A stretch of 26,805 bases of DNA, from the NCBI GenBank assembly GCA_016763355.1, contig JAESTY010000259.1:1-26805 (forward strand), written 5' to 3'. Positions 1-8,462 of the stretch are shown here, piece after piece (the stretch's first letter is position 1; each line of letters opens with the position of its first letter). A program made the position numbers and the translations under genes. Origin of the DNA: Immundisolibacteraceae bacterium. Its GTDB lineage: Bacteria; Pseudomonadota; Gammaproteobacteria; Immundisolibacterales; Immundisolibacteraceae. The notes beneath the pieces are model-generated. The model was not told the DNA's origin and did no database searches. It saw nothing but the letters and a program-made list of their open reading frames with translations.

Positions 1-27
1 GCGTCAAATTTAGCTGAGGAAACTAGT

Positions 28-906
28 TTGAAAGGAATTATTCTCGCCGGCGGCTCTGGTACTCGGTTGCATCCGTTAACCCTGACCGTCAGCAAGCAGT
101 TGTTGCCGGTGTATGACAAGCCGATGGTTTATTACCCACTGTGTACCTTGATGCAGGCCGGGATTCAGCAAATATTGGTGATTTCGGACCCAAGATCGGT
201 GCCGGCCTATGAGCAATTATTGGGCGATGGAAGCCAATGGGGGCTGGAGATAAGTTATGTTGAGCAACCCTCACCGGATGGCCTGGCGCAGGCGTTTACT
301 CTTGGGGCGGATTTCATTGGTGATGAGTCGGTTTGTCTGGTGCTAGGCGACAATATTTTTTATGGTCACGGTCTTGGCGAACAACTCCAGCATGCAGCAA
401 AGCTTGAATCAGGCGCTGTTGTGTTTGGGTACTATGTTAAAGACCCGGAGCGTTACGGCGTGCTCAGTTTCGATGACCAGGAACAGGTCATCGATATTAT
501 TGAAAAGCCAGCTAATCCAGATTCCAATTATGCCGTTACCGGGCTCTACTTCTATGACAATCAGGTCGTTAGTATCGCCCGTAGCCTGGAGCCATCGGCC
601 CGAGGTGAGTATGAGATTACCGATTTAAATCGGGTTTATCTGCGGCAAAGGCAGTTACAGGTACAGCTGTTAGGTCGAGGCACCGCATGGCTTGATACCG
701 GCACCCATGATTCGCTGCTAGATGCGGCGAATTTCATCAAAATTGTCGAAGAGCGCCAGGGGCTAAAAATTGCCTGTCCAGAGGAGATTGCATTTCATCA
801 GCAATGGATCTCTACCGAGCAGTTAAAGCAACGCATCGAAGTGCTGGGCAAAAGTAGTTATAGCGATTATCTGTCTGGGTTGCTTGATGATCGGCGGCCG
901 ATTTAA
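28..906 (+). CDS. rmlA: Glucose-1-phosphate thymidylyltransferase (RmlA)
   Basis: RmlA joins glucose-1-phosphate and dTTP to give dTDP-glucose, the first step of cytoplasmic dTDP-L-rhamnose synthesis for O-antigen or other surface glycans. The 292-residue protein has the family length. It opens with the nucleotide-binding motif GGSGTRLHPLT (residues 8-18), followed by KQLLPVYDKPM, and contains LGDNIFYG around residue 106 and the late motif GTAWLDTGTHDSLL. The start is TTG at 28, which places MKGIILAGG at the N-terminus; TGAGGA lies a few bases upstream as a ribosome binding site. The 27 bases before it are too short to identify. The stop at 904-906 overlaps the extended rmlC reading frame, so the rml genes are probably one transcription unit. 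Sequence identity to the family is unmistakable. Confidence 0.95.
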   Translation: MKGIILAGGSGTRLHPLTLTVSKQLLPVYDKPMVYYPLCTLMQAGIQQILVISDPRSVPAYEQLLGDGSQWGLEISYVEQPSPDGLAQAFTLGADFIGDESVCLVLGDNIFYGHGLGEQLQHAAKLESGAVVFGYYVKDPERYGVLSFDDQEQVIDIIEKPANPDSNYAVTGLYFYDNQVVSIARSLEPSARGEYEITDLNRVYLRQRQLQVQLLGRGTAWLDTGTHDSLLDAANFIKIVEERQGLKIACPEEIAFHQQWISTEQLKQRIEVLGKSSYSDYLSGLLDDRRPI

Positions 907-908
907 AA

Positions 909-1445
909 ATTGAGCGGCTAGCGGTAGCCGACGCCTTATTGGTTTCACCCGAACTACATGGTGATAGTCGAGGGTTTTTTTACGAAAGCTGGCGCCAGGA
1001 TCAGTATGCTGAACTGGGGATCGGGCCAGAGTTTGTTCAGGACAATCATAGTCGTTCCAGTCGAGGGGTATTGCGTGGCTTGCATTACCAGTTAAGCAAT
1101 CCTCAGGGTAAGTTGGTGCGGGTGCTGATAGGTGAAATTTACGATGTGATCGTTGATATGCGTCAGAGTTCACCAACTTTTAAGCAGTGGACCGGCGTTA
1201 CCCTGTCCGCAGAGAATCATGCCATGCTTTGGGTGCCACCCGGGTTTGCTCACGGTTTTCAGGTGGTCAGTGATATTGCGGAAATTGCTTATAAATGTAC
1301 CGCCTATTATTTGCCAGAAGATGAACAGTGTCTGTTGTGGAATGATCCAGGCCTGGCGATAAACTGGCCGATTAGTGGGTCACCGGCGTTATCTGACAAG
1401 GATCAGCAGGGCAAACCGCTCGCTGCAGCGCCTACCTATTCATGA
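909..1445 (+). CDS. rmlC: dTDP-4-dehydrorhamnose 3,5-epimerase (RmlC)
   Basis: RmlC epimerises C3 and C5 of dTDP-4-keto-6-deoxyglucose, the third step of dTDP-rhamnose synthesis. Recognisable cupin motifs are HGDSRGFFYESW, FVQDNHSRSSRGVLRGLHYQ (with the catalytic His), PQGKLVRVL, WVPPGFAHGF and YKCTAYY. The start is a problem. The first TTG in frame (939) removes the N-terminal strand. The frame stays open upstream and reads KIERLAVADALLVSP, which looks like a normal RmlC N-terminus. No ATG, GTG or TTG lies there; the candidates are ATT at 909, used here, or TTA at 903 overlapping the rmlA stop. A non-canonical start or a base error are both possible. The end overlaps rmlD as ATGA at 1442-1445, implying translational coupling. 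Function is secure; the start is not. Confidence 0.9.
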   Translation: MERLAVADALLVSPELHGDSRGFFYESWRQDQYAELGIGPEFVQDNHSRSSRGVLRGLHYQLSNPQGKLVRVLIGEIYDVIVDMRQSSPTFKQWTGVTLSAENHAMLWVPPGFAHGFQVVSDIAEIAYKCTAYYLPEDEQCLLWNDPGLAINWPISGSPALSDKDQQGKPLAAAPTYS

Positions 1446-2323
1446 AGGTTCTTCTAATCGGCGCCAGCGGCCAGCTGGGTTTGGCATTGCAGCAAAGTCA
1501 GCCTGCTGGTGTAGAGCTGTTAGCGCCAGACCATGCTCAGCTGGACGTGATGGATGTCAGGCAGTTAAAACATTGGTTGGTTGAGCGCGCTCCTGAGCTA
1601 ATTATTAACTGCGCGGCTTACACCCAGGTAGACCAGGCGGAGCAGGAGTCTCTTGCGGCTGAAGCGGTTAATCATCAGGCGGTTAAACAGCTTGCAGAGG
1701 TGGCAGGTCAAACTGGCGCTCGGGTGCTTCATATTTCGACTGATTATGTCTTTGATGGTCAGGCCAATTCGCCTTATTCGACTGCGGCACCTTGTGCGCC
1801 GTTAGGGGTTTATGGCGCGACCAAGTGGCGCGGCGAGCAGGCGCTATTGCAAGCTCTTCCTGGCCAGGCAACCGTGATTCGAACCAGTTGGCTCTATGCC
1901 CAGCATGGTCAGAATTTTCTGCAAACCATGCTGGGGTTAATGGCCAGCCGGTCTAGTCTCTCTGTGGTTGTTGATCAGATAGGTACGCCTACTCATTGCT
2001 GGGGGCTTGCGAATTTTCTGTGGTGGGCAGTCGGGCGGTCCTCATTACCAACCGTGATGCACTGGGCTGATTGCGGGGTTGCCAGTTGGTACGATTTCGC
2101 CCTGGCGATTATGGAAGAGGCATGTAGCTTAGGTTTGCTGGCTGCTCCAATCGAGTTGTTGCCGATAGCCAGTCGAGATTATCCCCAGGCGGCACCAAGG
2201 CCGGTTTATTCCGTGCTTGATGCATCCCAGAGTTATCGGCTTGCGGATTTGCCCCCCACCCACTGGCGCGATGGTTTGAGAACAACGCTGGGTCTGATGA
2301 TGGCAACAGACTCGTCGGGTTAA
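1442..2323 (+). CDS. rmlD: dTDP-4-dehydrorhamnose reductase (RmlD)
   Basis: RmlD uses NAD(P)H to reduce dTDP-4-keto-L-rhamnose to dTDP-L-rhamnose, the last step of the pathway. The 293-residue protein begins with a Rossmann motif GASGQLG (residues 8-14). It then shows IINCAAYTQVDQAE, HISTDYVFDG and the short-chain dehydrogenase YGATK pair (catalytic Tyr and Lys), followed by RTSWLYA and GQNFLQTML. All are typical of RmlD. ATG 1442 overlaps the rmlC stop by four bases, so expression is probably coupled to rmlC. The C-terminus (HWRDGLRTTL) is the usual end of the family. A 51-base gap follows before rmlB. Confidence 0.95.
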   Translation: MKVLLIGASGQLGLALQQSQPAGVELLAPDHAQLDVMDVRQLKHWLVERAPELIINCAAYTQVDQAEQESLAAEAVNHQAVKQLAEVAGQTGARVLHISTDYVFDGQANSPYSTAAPCAPLGVYGATKWRGEQALLQALPGQATVIRTSWLYAQHGQNFLQTMLGLMASRSSLSVVVDQIGTPTHCWGLANFLWWAVGRSSLPTVMHWADCGVASWYDFALAIMEEACSLGLLAAPIELLPIASRDYPQAAPRPVYSVLDASQSYRLADLPPTHWRDGLRTTLGLMMATDSSG

Positions 2324-2374
2324 TTTTTAGATGGTGATCTCCCCCTGTAAAGTTTATTACTTAGGATATCTAGA

Positions 2375-3490
2375 GTGAGTCAAATTCAATCGTGGCTAGT
2401 AACAGGCGCGGCAGGCTGTATCGGAAGTAACTTTGTCCGTTACTGGTGCGATCAATACCCGGATAATAAGGTTGTGGTGCTCGATTCGCTGACTTACGCA
2501 GGCGATCGAAATAGTCTGGCGGATTTGGAAACCAACCCTGGTTTTCAGTTTGTGCAGGGCGATATTACTGACCACCACCTGGTTGAATCACTGTTGCGTG
2601 AGCATCAACTCAACGGAATTGTGAACTTCGCTGCGGAGTCTCACGTAGATCGGTCTATTTCTGGACCAGGCACTTTTATCTCCACCAATATTGTCGGTAC
2701 GCAGCGGTTGTTAGAGGCGGCCCGTCAGGTCTGGCTTGGCGATGGGTTTTCTGGTGATCACCGTTTTCATCAGGTTTCAACGGATGAAGTTTATGGCTCG
2801 CTCGGTGACGATGACCCGGCATTTACTGAGGATCATTCCTATCAGCCTAGCTCCCCTTATGCAGCGAGCAAGGCCAGTGCCGATCACCTGGTGCGTTCTT
2901 ATCAGCACACGTATGGGTTGCATACCAGCATCAGTAATTGTTCGAATAATTACGGGCCCTACCAGTTTCCGGAAAAGCTGATTGGTTTAACAATCTGTAA
3001 TTTAGTGCGGGGCAAAGCCTTACCAATTTATGGCACCGGTAAGAATATTCGCGACTGGTTGTTTGTTGATGATCACTGCCGCGGTATTGATCGGGTGCTG
3101 CGCTCCGGCGAGCCTGGTTGTACTTACAACATAGGTGGTGGTACCGAGTTGACCAATATTGAGTTGGTTGAGCGGCTTTGTGATTTAGCCGACCGGCTGA
3201 TCGGCGATAGTAAAGAACTGCAATTGCGTTTCCCTGATTCACTGGCTGCCAAAGGTGTGCCGAGTAGAAGTCTGATTGAGTTTGTGTCAGACCGCCCTGG
3301 ACACGATTGGCGTTATGCCATTGATATCAGTCGCATCGAGCGTGACCTGGGGTATCAACCAGCAACCCAAATTGACGCCGGCTTGAGCTTAACCATGCGC
3401 TGGTATTTCGACAATGAAGCCTGGTGGCAGTCAGTGATGGATGGTTCTTATCAGCAGTGGATCGATACCCAGTATTCGACTGGTGATTGA
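2375..3490 (+). CDS. rmlB: dTDP-glucose 4,6-dehydratase (RmlB)
   Basis: RmlB converts dTDP-glucose to dTDP-4-keto-6-deoxyglucose with bound NAD, the second step of dTDP-rhamnose synthesis. The 371-residue protein shows the Rossmann motif GAAGCIGSNF, VNFAAESHVDRSI, QVSTDEVYG (Asp-Glu of the dehydratase), YAASKASADHL (Tyr-Lys) and NCSNNYGPYQFPEKLI. It is slightly longer than the roughly 350-360 residues usual for the family. The start is GTG 2375 with AGGA about eight bases upstream. The gene order rmlA-C-D-B puts rmlB last, unlike the common rmlBDAC order. It converges on gatA with only 29 bases between the stops; I see no convincing terminator there, only the short palindrome AAAGATCTTT. Confidence 0.95.
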   Translation: MSQIQSWLVTGAAGCIGSNFVRYWCDQYPDNKVVVLDSLTYAGDRNSLADLETNPGFQFVQGDITDHHLVESLLREHQLNGIVNFAAESHVDRSISGPGTFISTNIVGTQRLLEAARQVWLGDGFSGDHRFHQVSTDEVYGSLGDDDPAFTEDHSYQPSSPYAASKASADHLVRSYQHTYGLHTSISNCSNNYGPYQFPEKLIGLTICNLVRGKALPIYGTGKNIRDWLFVDDHCRGIDRVLRSGEPGCTYNIGGGTELTNIELVERLCDLADRLIGDSKELQLRFPDSLAAKGVPSRSLIEFVSDRPGHDWRYAIDISRIERDLGYQPATQIDAGLSLTMRWYFDNEAWWQSVMDGSYQQWIDTQYSTGD

Positions 3491-3519
3491 TCAAACCGTG
3501 TAAAGATCTTTATAAACGT

Positions 3520-4968
3520 CTAAATATTAGGGGACTGCTGATGCCAGTCAGTGGCTTGTTGAAGCTGGTGAGCTGCCCGCAGCAGGAGATCTTCCTGCAA
3601 AAAATTACCGATCAATTGCAGGCCAACCGGCAGTCCATCGACCGCTGGAGCGGGTATTGATATCGCGGGCAGCCCCGCAAGATTCACCGCAGTGGTGTAA
3701 ATGTCAGAAAGATACATAGCCACTGGATCGTCGCTATGAGCGCCTTTCTTGAACGCAGTGGTGGGCGTAGTGGGACCCGCAATCAGGTCTACTTCTTTAA
3801 ACTGATCGATGAATTCGTCGCGAATTAGCCGACGGACTTTTTGTGCCTGCAGATAATAGGCGTCGTAATAACCCGATGAGAGCACGAAGGTGCCAGTCAG
3901 AATTCTACGTTTAACTTCGGTGCCAAAGCCTTCGGTGCGGGAGCGTTTGTACAGATCTTCCAGGTCTACCGGGTTGTCGGCACGGTGGCCGTAACGAACC
4001 CCATCATAGCGAGCCAGGTTGGCGGACGCTTCTGCAGAAGCAATCACGTAGTAGGCCGGAATAGCCAGTTTGTTCTTTGGCAGGCTGATATCAACCAGCA
4101 CAGCGCCGAGCTTTTCCAGTTCTGACAGTGCAGTTTTCACCGCGGCTGCAATCTGGCTGTCCAGCTCTTTACTAAAAAATTCTTTTACGACACCAATGCG
4201 CAGTCCTGCGATCGACTGATTAATACCGCTGGTCAGATCTGGTGCCGGTTGATCGATGCTGGTGGAGTCCAGCGGGTCGTGGCCGCTCATGGTTTGCAGG
4301 AGCAGTGCGGCATCTTCTGCGTTGCGGGCAAGGATGCCACCCTGGTCCAGGGATGATGAAAACGCCACCATGCCATATCGAGATACCCGGCCATAGGTGG
4401 GTTTAATGCCGGTAACGCCACAAAAGGCAGCGGGTTGTCTAATCGAGCCGCCGGTATCAGTGCCAGTGGCTGCCACTACCAGTTTGGCGGCAACCGCTGC
4501 GGCGCTACCGCCGGAGCTACCGCCCGGGACTCTTTCCAGGTCCCACGGATTATTGACCGCACCGTAAAAGCTGGTTTCATTCGATGAGCCCATCGCAAAC
4601 TCATCCATGCTCAGCTTGCCCAGACTAATGGTTCCCGCATTGTTTAGTTTGGAGACGGCAGTTGCAGTATAGGGGGCGATGAAGTTATCATGCATTTTAG
4701 AACCGCAGCTAGTGCGGACCCCATTGGTACAGAAAATATCCTTGTGGGCTATCGGAATACCCAACAATGGCGAATCATCGCCCTGCTTCAATAATTTATC
4801 CGCTTTAGCAGCGCCATCGAGTGCCAGCTGTGCGGTTCTGGTGATAAAGCTATTGAGCTTGGAATCAAGGGTGTCGATTCGCTGCAAATAGTGCTGCACC
4901 AGTTCCACACTACTAAATTCGCCGCTACGAAGTGCAGCTGACAGGTCGGTGATGGAGTAATCAATCAT
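3520..4968 (-). CDS. gatA: Asp-tRNA(Asn)/Glu-tRNA(Gln) amidotransferase subunit A (GatA)
   Basis: GatA is the glutaminase of the GatCAB complex, which amidates mischarged Asp-tRNA(Asn) or Glu-tRNA(Gln). The 482-residue protein has the normal length. It carries the complete amidase-signature Ser-cisSer-Lys triad: Lys77 in AHKDIF, Ser151 in PGGSSGGSAAAVAA and Ser175 in DTGGSIRQPA. GRVSRYGMVAFSSSLDQ and IAGPTTPTTAF are also typical. Translation starts at ATG 4968 (MIDYSITDLS). It lies 72 bases downstream of gatC on the same strand and is surely co-transcribed. gatB would normally follow, but the next gene is the convergent rmlB, so gatB must be elsewhere. GatA is inactive as an amidotransferase without GatB. 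Confidence 0.96.
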   Translation of the reverse strand: MIDYSITDLSAALRSGEFSSVELVQHYLQRIDTLDSKLNSFITRTAQLALDGAAKADKLLKQGDDSPLLGIPIAHKDIFCTNGVRTSCGSKMHDNFIAPYTATAVSKLNNAGTISLGKLSMDEFAMGSSNETSFYGAVNNPWDLERVPGGSSGGSAAAVAAKLVVAATGTDTGGSIRQPAAFCGVTGIKPTYGRVSRYGMVAFSSSLDQGGILARNAEDAALLLQTMSGHDPLDSTSIDQPAPDLTSGINQSIAGLRIGVVKEFFSKELDSQIAAAVKTALSELEKLGAVLVDISLPKNKLAIPAYYVIASAEASANLARYDGVRYGHRADNPVDLEDLYKRSRTEGFGTEVKRRILTGTFVLSSGYYDAYYLQAQKVRRLIRDEFIDQFKEVDLIAGPTTPTTAFKKGAHSDDPVAMYLSDIYTTAVNLAGLPAISIPAPAVDGLPVGLQLIGNFLQEDLLLRAAHQLQQATDWHQQSPNI

Positions 4969-5040
4969 CTATATTTGCCGTAAAAATCCATGAAAGCGGT
5001 TGTGGTCTGGGTGCGTTTAATTGGCATTATCAAGACTGGT

Positions 5041-5328
5041 TTATTCGATGACTTTAGGAACCAGATAGTGGCCCTTGTCGGTTGCTGGCGCTAGTGATTG
5101 AAATCGTTCACGTTGATCGGTTTCGGTGACCTGGTCTTTGCGCATTGGTTGTATTGCGTCCAGAGGGCTGGATAGTGGTTCAATATTGTTGGTGTCGATC
5201 GCCTGCATCTGCTCAATCAATGAGAGAATCTGTTGCAGATCCTGAAGGTGCTTATCAGTCTCGGTGGATGACAGGCCGATACGCGCTAAATGGGCGGCCT
5301 TTTCAACATCGGAGCGGTCTACGGACAT
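5041..5328 (-). CDS. gatC: Asp-tRNA(Asn)/Glu-tRNA(Gln) amidotransferase subunit C (GatC)
   Basis: GatC is the small subunit that wraps around GatA and GatB and stabilises the amidotransferase. The 95-residue protein has the usual size and the family pattern: VEKAAHLARIGLS near the N-terminus, the helical LQQILSLIEQMQAIDT, then a conserved segment around PLSSPLDAIQPMRKDQVTE and a C-terminal ending GHYLVPKVIE. It starts at ATG 5328 and is the first gene of a gatC-gatA unit. It is divergent from mreB across a 460-base gene-free region, an arrangement seen in other gammaproteobacteria. I did not find a convincing promoter for it. Confidence 0.95.
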   Translation of the reverse strand: MSVDRSDVEKAAHLARIGLSSTETDKHLQDLQQILSLIEQMQAIDTNNIEPLSSPLDAIQPMRKDQVTETDQRERFQSLAPATDKGHYLVPKVIE

Positions 5329-5788
5329 GTTGTTTTCAACTCATGGCAGGGGGCTAGTGCGTTAAAACCTTCAGGTTCTTAGAATACAGTATTAATTTAT
5401 GTAAGCGTGGAGCACTTATTCGCAGTTAAATCGGCTGAGATAAGTAGGTGCTTGGCGAACAGGTTGGTTAAATACCGCAGAAATGAGGTTCCGACATATT
5501 GTAATTGAATCATTTTTTCAGTGTTGGAGCATTGGGTGCCACGAACGGGTTGCTCGGTGGCGCTAGCGTTGTTACATTTTCCTAATTAAAGCAACTGGTT
5601 ACCGCTAATATTAAGAAATTTTCTCGGGTTGGAAAGGGGTTTTCCCGTGCAGTTTAGGTTGAAAAACTTTGTGGTTATTGAAAAGCAATAAGTAGCTGAT
5701 TATTTTTTGAGTGGTTGGGAAAAGCCAGCCGACTTATTTCCTGTATTTTTTTGGCGTCGTGCTGATATCAACGCCACAAACTGAGTTG
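5329..5788. other. Gene-free divergent region between gatC and mreB
   Basis: These 460 bases separate divergent gatC and mreB and must hold both promoters. I see an imperfect hairpin at 5538-5561 (GCCACGA pairing with TCGGTGGC, one bulge) without a following T-run. The mreB-side half (about 5575-5750) is AT-rich with several A and T runs. No plausible conserved ORF is present; the frame that is open from 5711 is only the 5' extension of mreB. Confidence 0.6.
5678..5706 (+). promoter_or_regulatory. Possible sigma-70-type promoter for mreB
   Basis: TTGAAA (5678-5683) and TATTTT (5701-5706) are separated by exactly 17 bases, matching five and four of six consensus positions. Transcription would start near 5713, leaving a leader of about 75 bases before ATG 5789. 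The region is AT-rich, so chance matches are likely. This is inference only. Confidence 0.35.
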
Positions 5789-6837
5789 ATGGGTTCTTAT
5801 GATAAAGAAGTTGTTAGGGTTTTTTCCAGTGACCTGGCAATAGATCTGGGTACGGCAAACACTCTGATATGCGTGCGTGGTCAGGGGTCGTGCTGAATGA
5901 ACCATCGGTGGTGGCGATTCGGCACTCTAGTCAGGGTGGTGGTCGTAAAACCGTGCAGGCGGTCGGCATAGAGGCCAAACGTATGTTGGGCCGTACGCCT
6001 GGTAATATTGAGGCGATTCGTCCCCTCAAGGACGGTGTGATTGCCGACTTTTTCGTCACTGAAAAAATGCTGCAACATTTTATTCGTAAGGTCCACCCAA
6101 GCGGGTTTTTCCGGCCCAGCCCACGGGTCGTCATTTGTGTGCCCTGTGGTTCCACTCAGGTCGAGCGACGTGCTATTAAAGAATCGGCGATGGGTGCAGG
6201 CGCCCGGGAAGTTCATCTAATCGAAGAGCCTATGGCTGCGGCTTTGGGGGCTGGGTTGCCGGTTAACGAAGCGACCGGATCGATGGTGCTCGATATTGGT
6301 GGTGGTACCACCGAAATTGCGGTGATTTCGTTAGATGGCCTGGTGTTCTCTGATTCGGTTCGTATCGGTGGAGATCGTTTTGATGATGCGATTATCAATT
6401 ATGTGCGCCGTAACTACGGCACCCTGATTGGTGAGGCAACCGCTGAGCAAATTAAGCATCAGATCGGCAGTGCCTATCCGGGTAATGAAGTCCGTGAGAT
6501 GGAAGTAAAGGGGCGCAACCTGGCTGAAGGCATTCCACGTAGTTTTACTTTAAACAGCAATGAAGTGCTGGAGGCTTTGCAGGAACCCCTGCAGGGGATC
6601 GTCGGAGCAGTGCGTAATGCGCTAGAGCAGACGCCGCCAGAGCTCAGCGCAGATGTGGCTGAAAAAGGCATGGTGTTAACTGGTGGTGGCGCGTTACTGA
6701 GTGGTTTCGATCAACTCCTGGCCGAAGAGACTGGTCTGCCGGTGGTGGTTGCTGAAAATCCGATGATGTGTGTCGCCTATGGCGGAGAAATGGCGCTAGA
6801 TTTTATTGATAAGGCCAGTGACGTTTTCAGTGATTAA
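5789..6837 (+). CDS. mreB: Rod-shape actin homologue MreB, interrupted by an apparent -1 frameshift
   Basis: MreB forms membrane-bound filaments that guide the rod elongation machine. The first frame, from ATG 5789, gives FSSDLAIDLGTANTL (ATP phosphate-1 loop) and VRGQG, then stops at TGA 5894-5896. The rest continues in another frame as VVLNEPSVVAIR through EEPMAAALGAG, DIGGGTTEIAV (phosphate-2), GGDRFDDAIINYVRRNYG and LTGGGALLSG to 6837. The junction is the G4 run at 5884-5887: one extra G, or a -1 slip on GGG, gives continuous GQGVVLNEP. The joined protein is about 349 residues, close to E. coli MreB (347). ATG 5869 begins the downstream frame but lacks the phosphate-1 loop and is unlikely to be a real start. 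Either a base-calling error, a genuine mutation, or slippage could explain it. Identity is certain; intactness is not. Confidence 0.9.
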
Positions 6838-7018
6838 AAGCGCTGAGTTATGTTGCGGTGGTTGAACCTCGCCGGTTTCTAAGCCCATTGTAGTTGTTGA
6901 GGTTGCTAGCAAGCCATCCCATAACTTCTGGATCGTGTCATTTTGATTTAACCCTGATGTGTCGATCTGTTGATGAACTTACCAGAGACCATTTCGTGAA
7001 CTGTAGGGATAGCGTCCT

Positions 7019-7936
7019 ATGAGTACGCTCTTTATTCGTGGTCCGGCGATTACCCTGAGGTTGTTGTTGCTGGTTGGTTTTTCAGTTGCTGCACTGGTTG
7101 CTGATCAGCGTTACCGAGCGCTGGAAGGGCCCAGAGGTTTGGTTTTGACACTGCTTGCACCGATGCAGGCAGTCGCTGATTGGCCACTGGGCCATTGGCA
7201 ACGGATCGAGGCCCTGATCGCTGCCCGCGTGACGCTGATTGAACGAAATCAGCAATTACAGGCTACGAATCAACAATTGGCGATTCAACAGCAGCATTTT
7301 GATACCTTGGTGGCTGAAAATGAGCGCTTAAATGCTCTGCTGGGTTCAGTCGCCATCAGTAATCTACCGGTGCGTTATCGCCTAGCCCGTATCGTCCAGG
7401 TTGCGCTAGATCCTCATTTTCAGCAGGTTCAGATTAATCTTGGCAGTTCAGATCTGGTTTATCTGGGCCAGCCTGTTATCAGTAGTGATGGCGTGTTTGG
7501 CCAGGTGGTTCATTTGGGCCGACACACTGCCCAGGTTCTACTGATTACCGATTCCAGTCATGCCCTGCCGGTTATTAATCAGCGCAGCGGCCAACGTGGG
7601 GTGGCTCGGGGTGATGGTGCTTCGGGTCTGTTGCGGCTGCCATTTATGCCGGCCCATGCAGATATTCGCCAGGGTGATTTGCTGCTGAGCTCGGGTCTAG
7701 GTAAGCGTTTTCCGCGTGGCTATCCGGTGGCAATCGTGCGTTCGGTAGTGGTGCCGCCCGGTGAGAAATTTGCCCAGGTGGTGGCAATACCAGTGGCTCA
7801 GCCGAATCAAATACAGGAAGTTTTGCTGCTCTGGCCAGAACAGTCAGAAACGGATCGGGTGGGTGACACTAATCCTGCCAGAAATTCGTTTGATAATAAT
7901 TCGGCAGTACTGCCTCGCTTTCAGCAGATTCCATGA
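7019..7936 (+). CDS. mreC: Rod-shape-determining protein MreC
   Basis: MreC is a bitopic inner-membrane protein of the elongasome that links MreB and MreD to PBP2 and RodA in the periplasm. The 305-residue protein has a short cytoplasmic N-terminus and one membrane segment (about residues 14-28, TLRLLLLVGFSVAALVA). A coiled-coil stretch rich in Gln and Leu follows (about 70-110), then the beta-domain with ISSDGVFGQVVHLGRHTAQVLLITD and LRLPFMPAHADIRQGDLLLSSGLGKRFPRGYPVA, both typical. It starts at ATG 7019 with AGGGA upstream, 181 bases after mreB. Its stop overlaps mreD as ATGA at 7933-7936, so mreD translation is probably coupled. Confidence 0.95.
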   Translation: MSTLFIRGPAITLRLLLLVGFSVAALVADQRYRALEGPRGLVLTLLAPMQAVADWPLGHWQRIEALIAARVTLIERNQQLQATNQQLAIQQQHFDTLVAENERLNALLGSVAISNLPVRYRLARIVQVALDPHFQQVQINLGSSDLVYLGQPVISSDGVFGQVVHLGRHTAQVLLITDSSHALPVINQRSGQRGVARGDGASGLLRLPFMPAHADIRQGDLLLSSGLGKRFPRGYPVAIVRSVVVPPGEKFAQVVAIPVAQPNQIQEVLLLWPEQSETDRVGDTNPARNSFDNNSAVLPRFQQIP

Positions 7937-8412
7937 ATAACAACGACTGGCTGCTGATCCCGGTGACACTGTTATTGGCGTTTTTTACCAATGTGATGGC
8001 GCTGCCTAATTTATTAGACTTATTGGGTATTGACCTGTTGCTGTTAGTAATTATCTATTGGTGCATCAGAACACCGGAGCGGGTTGGCGTTTCGGTAGCC
8101 TGGACATTCGGGCTGCTGGCAGATGTGGCTGGTGGCGGAATATTAGGTTTGATGGCACTGGTTTATGCGTTAACAGCTTATATTTGTCTGATGCTGCACC
8201 AGCAGATTCGAATGCTGCCCATGTTTCAACAATCTCTACTGATGTTGGTGCTGTTACTGGCCGGTAAAGTTGTTGGCTACGGGCTGCTTGTTCTTTGTAG
8301 TCGAACGCCCTCCCCAACGTTTTGGGTTGCAGCCGTTATTGGTGCCCTGGCCTGGCCATTGTTATGCGGCCTGTTACGCAGATGGCGCAAGGAGTCGGTT
8401 CACTTGCTATGA
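7933..8412 (+). CDS. mreD: Rod-shape-determining protein MreD
   Basis: MreD is the small polytopic inner-membrane partner of MreC. The 159-residue protein has the expected size and four to five hydrophobic segments. Recognisable stretches include LPNLLDLLGIDLLLLVIIYW and GVSVAWTFGLLADVAGGGILGLMALVYALTAY, the latter with the Gly-rich loop usual for MreD. Its ATG overlaps the mreC stop. The stop TGA (8410-8412) overlaps the first ATG of the 14-bp repeat ladder that leads to mrdA, so the 3' end of mreD is part of that repeat. Confidence 0.93.
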   Translation: MNNNDWLLIPVTLLLAFFTNVMALPNLLDLLGIDLLLLVIIYWCIRTPERVGVSVAWTFGLLADVAGGGILGLMALVYALTAYICLMLHQQIRMLPMFQQSLLMLVLLLAGKVVGYGLLVLCSRTPSPTFWVAAVIGALAWPLLCGLLRRWRKESVHLL

Positions 8413-8462
8413 CCCGAATACTATGACCCGAATACTATGACCCGAATGCTATGACCAGAACG
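8407..8462 (+). repeat. 14-bp tandem repeat, four copies, between mreD and mrdA
   Basis: The unit is CTATGACCCGAATA. Copies lie at 8407-8420, 8421-8434, 8435-8448 (last base G) and 8449-8462 (two further changes). The first copy carries the mreD stop codon. Each unit contains ATGA, a start overlapping a stop, so copies are linked as short ORFs (listed separately). The mrdA start (GTGACCCTA) resembles the unit core ATGACCCGA, which suggests the repeat grew from a start-site sequence. Confidence 0.93.

Noticed and set aside
823..1176. Minus-strand ORF of 117 codons across rmlA-rmlC
   Set aside because: It is antisense to conserved RmlC sequence and shows no family features.
3500..3512. Terminator between rmlB and gatA
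   Set aside because: AAAGATCTTT is a short palindrome with no loop and no T-run of use.
5869..6837. Separate short MreB starting at ATG 5869
   Set aside because: It would lack the DLGTANTL nucleotide-binding loop that is encoded just upstream in the other frame.
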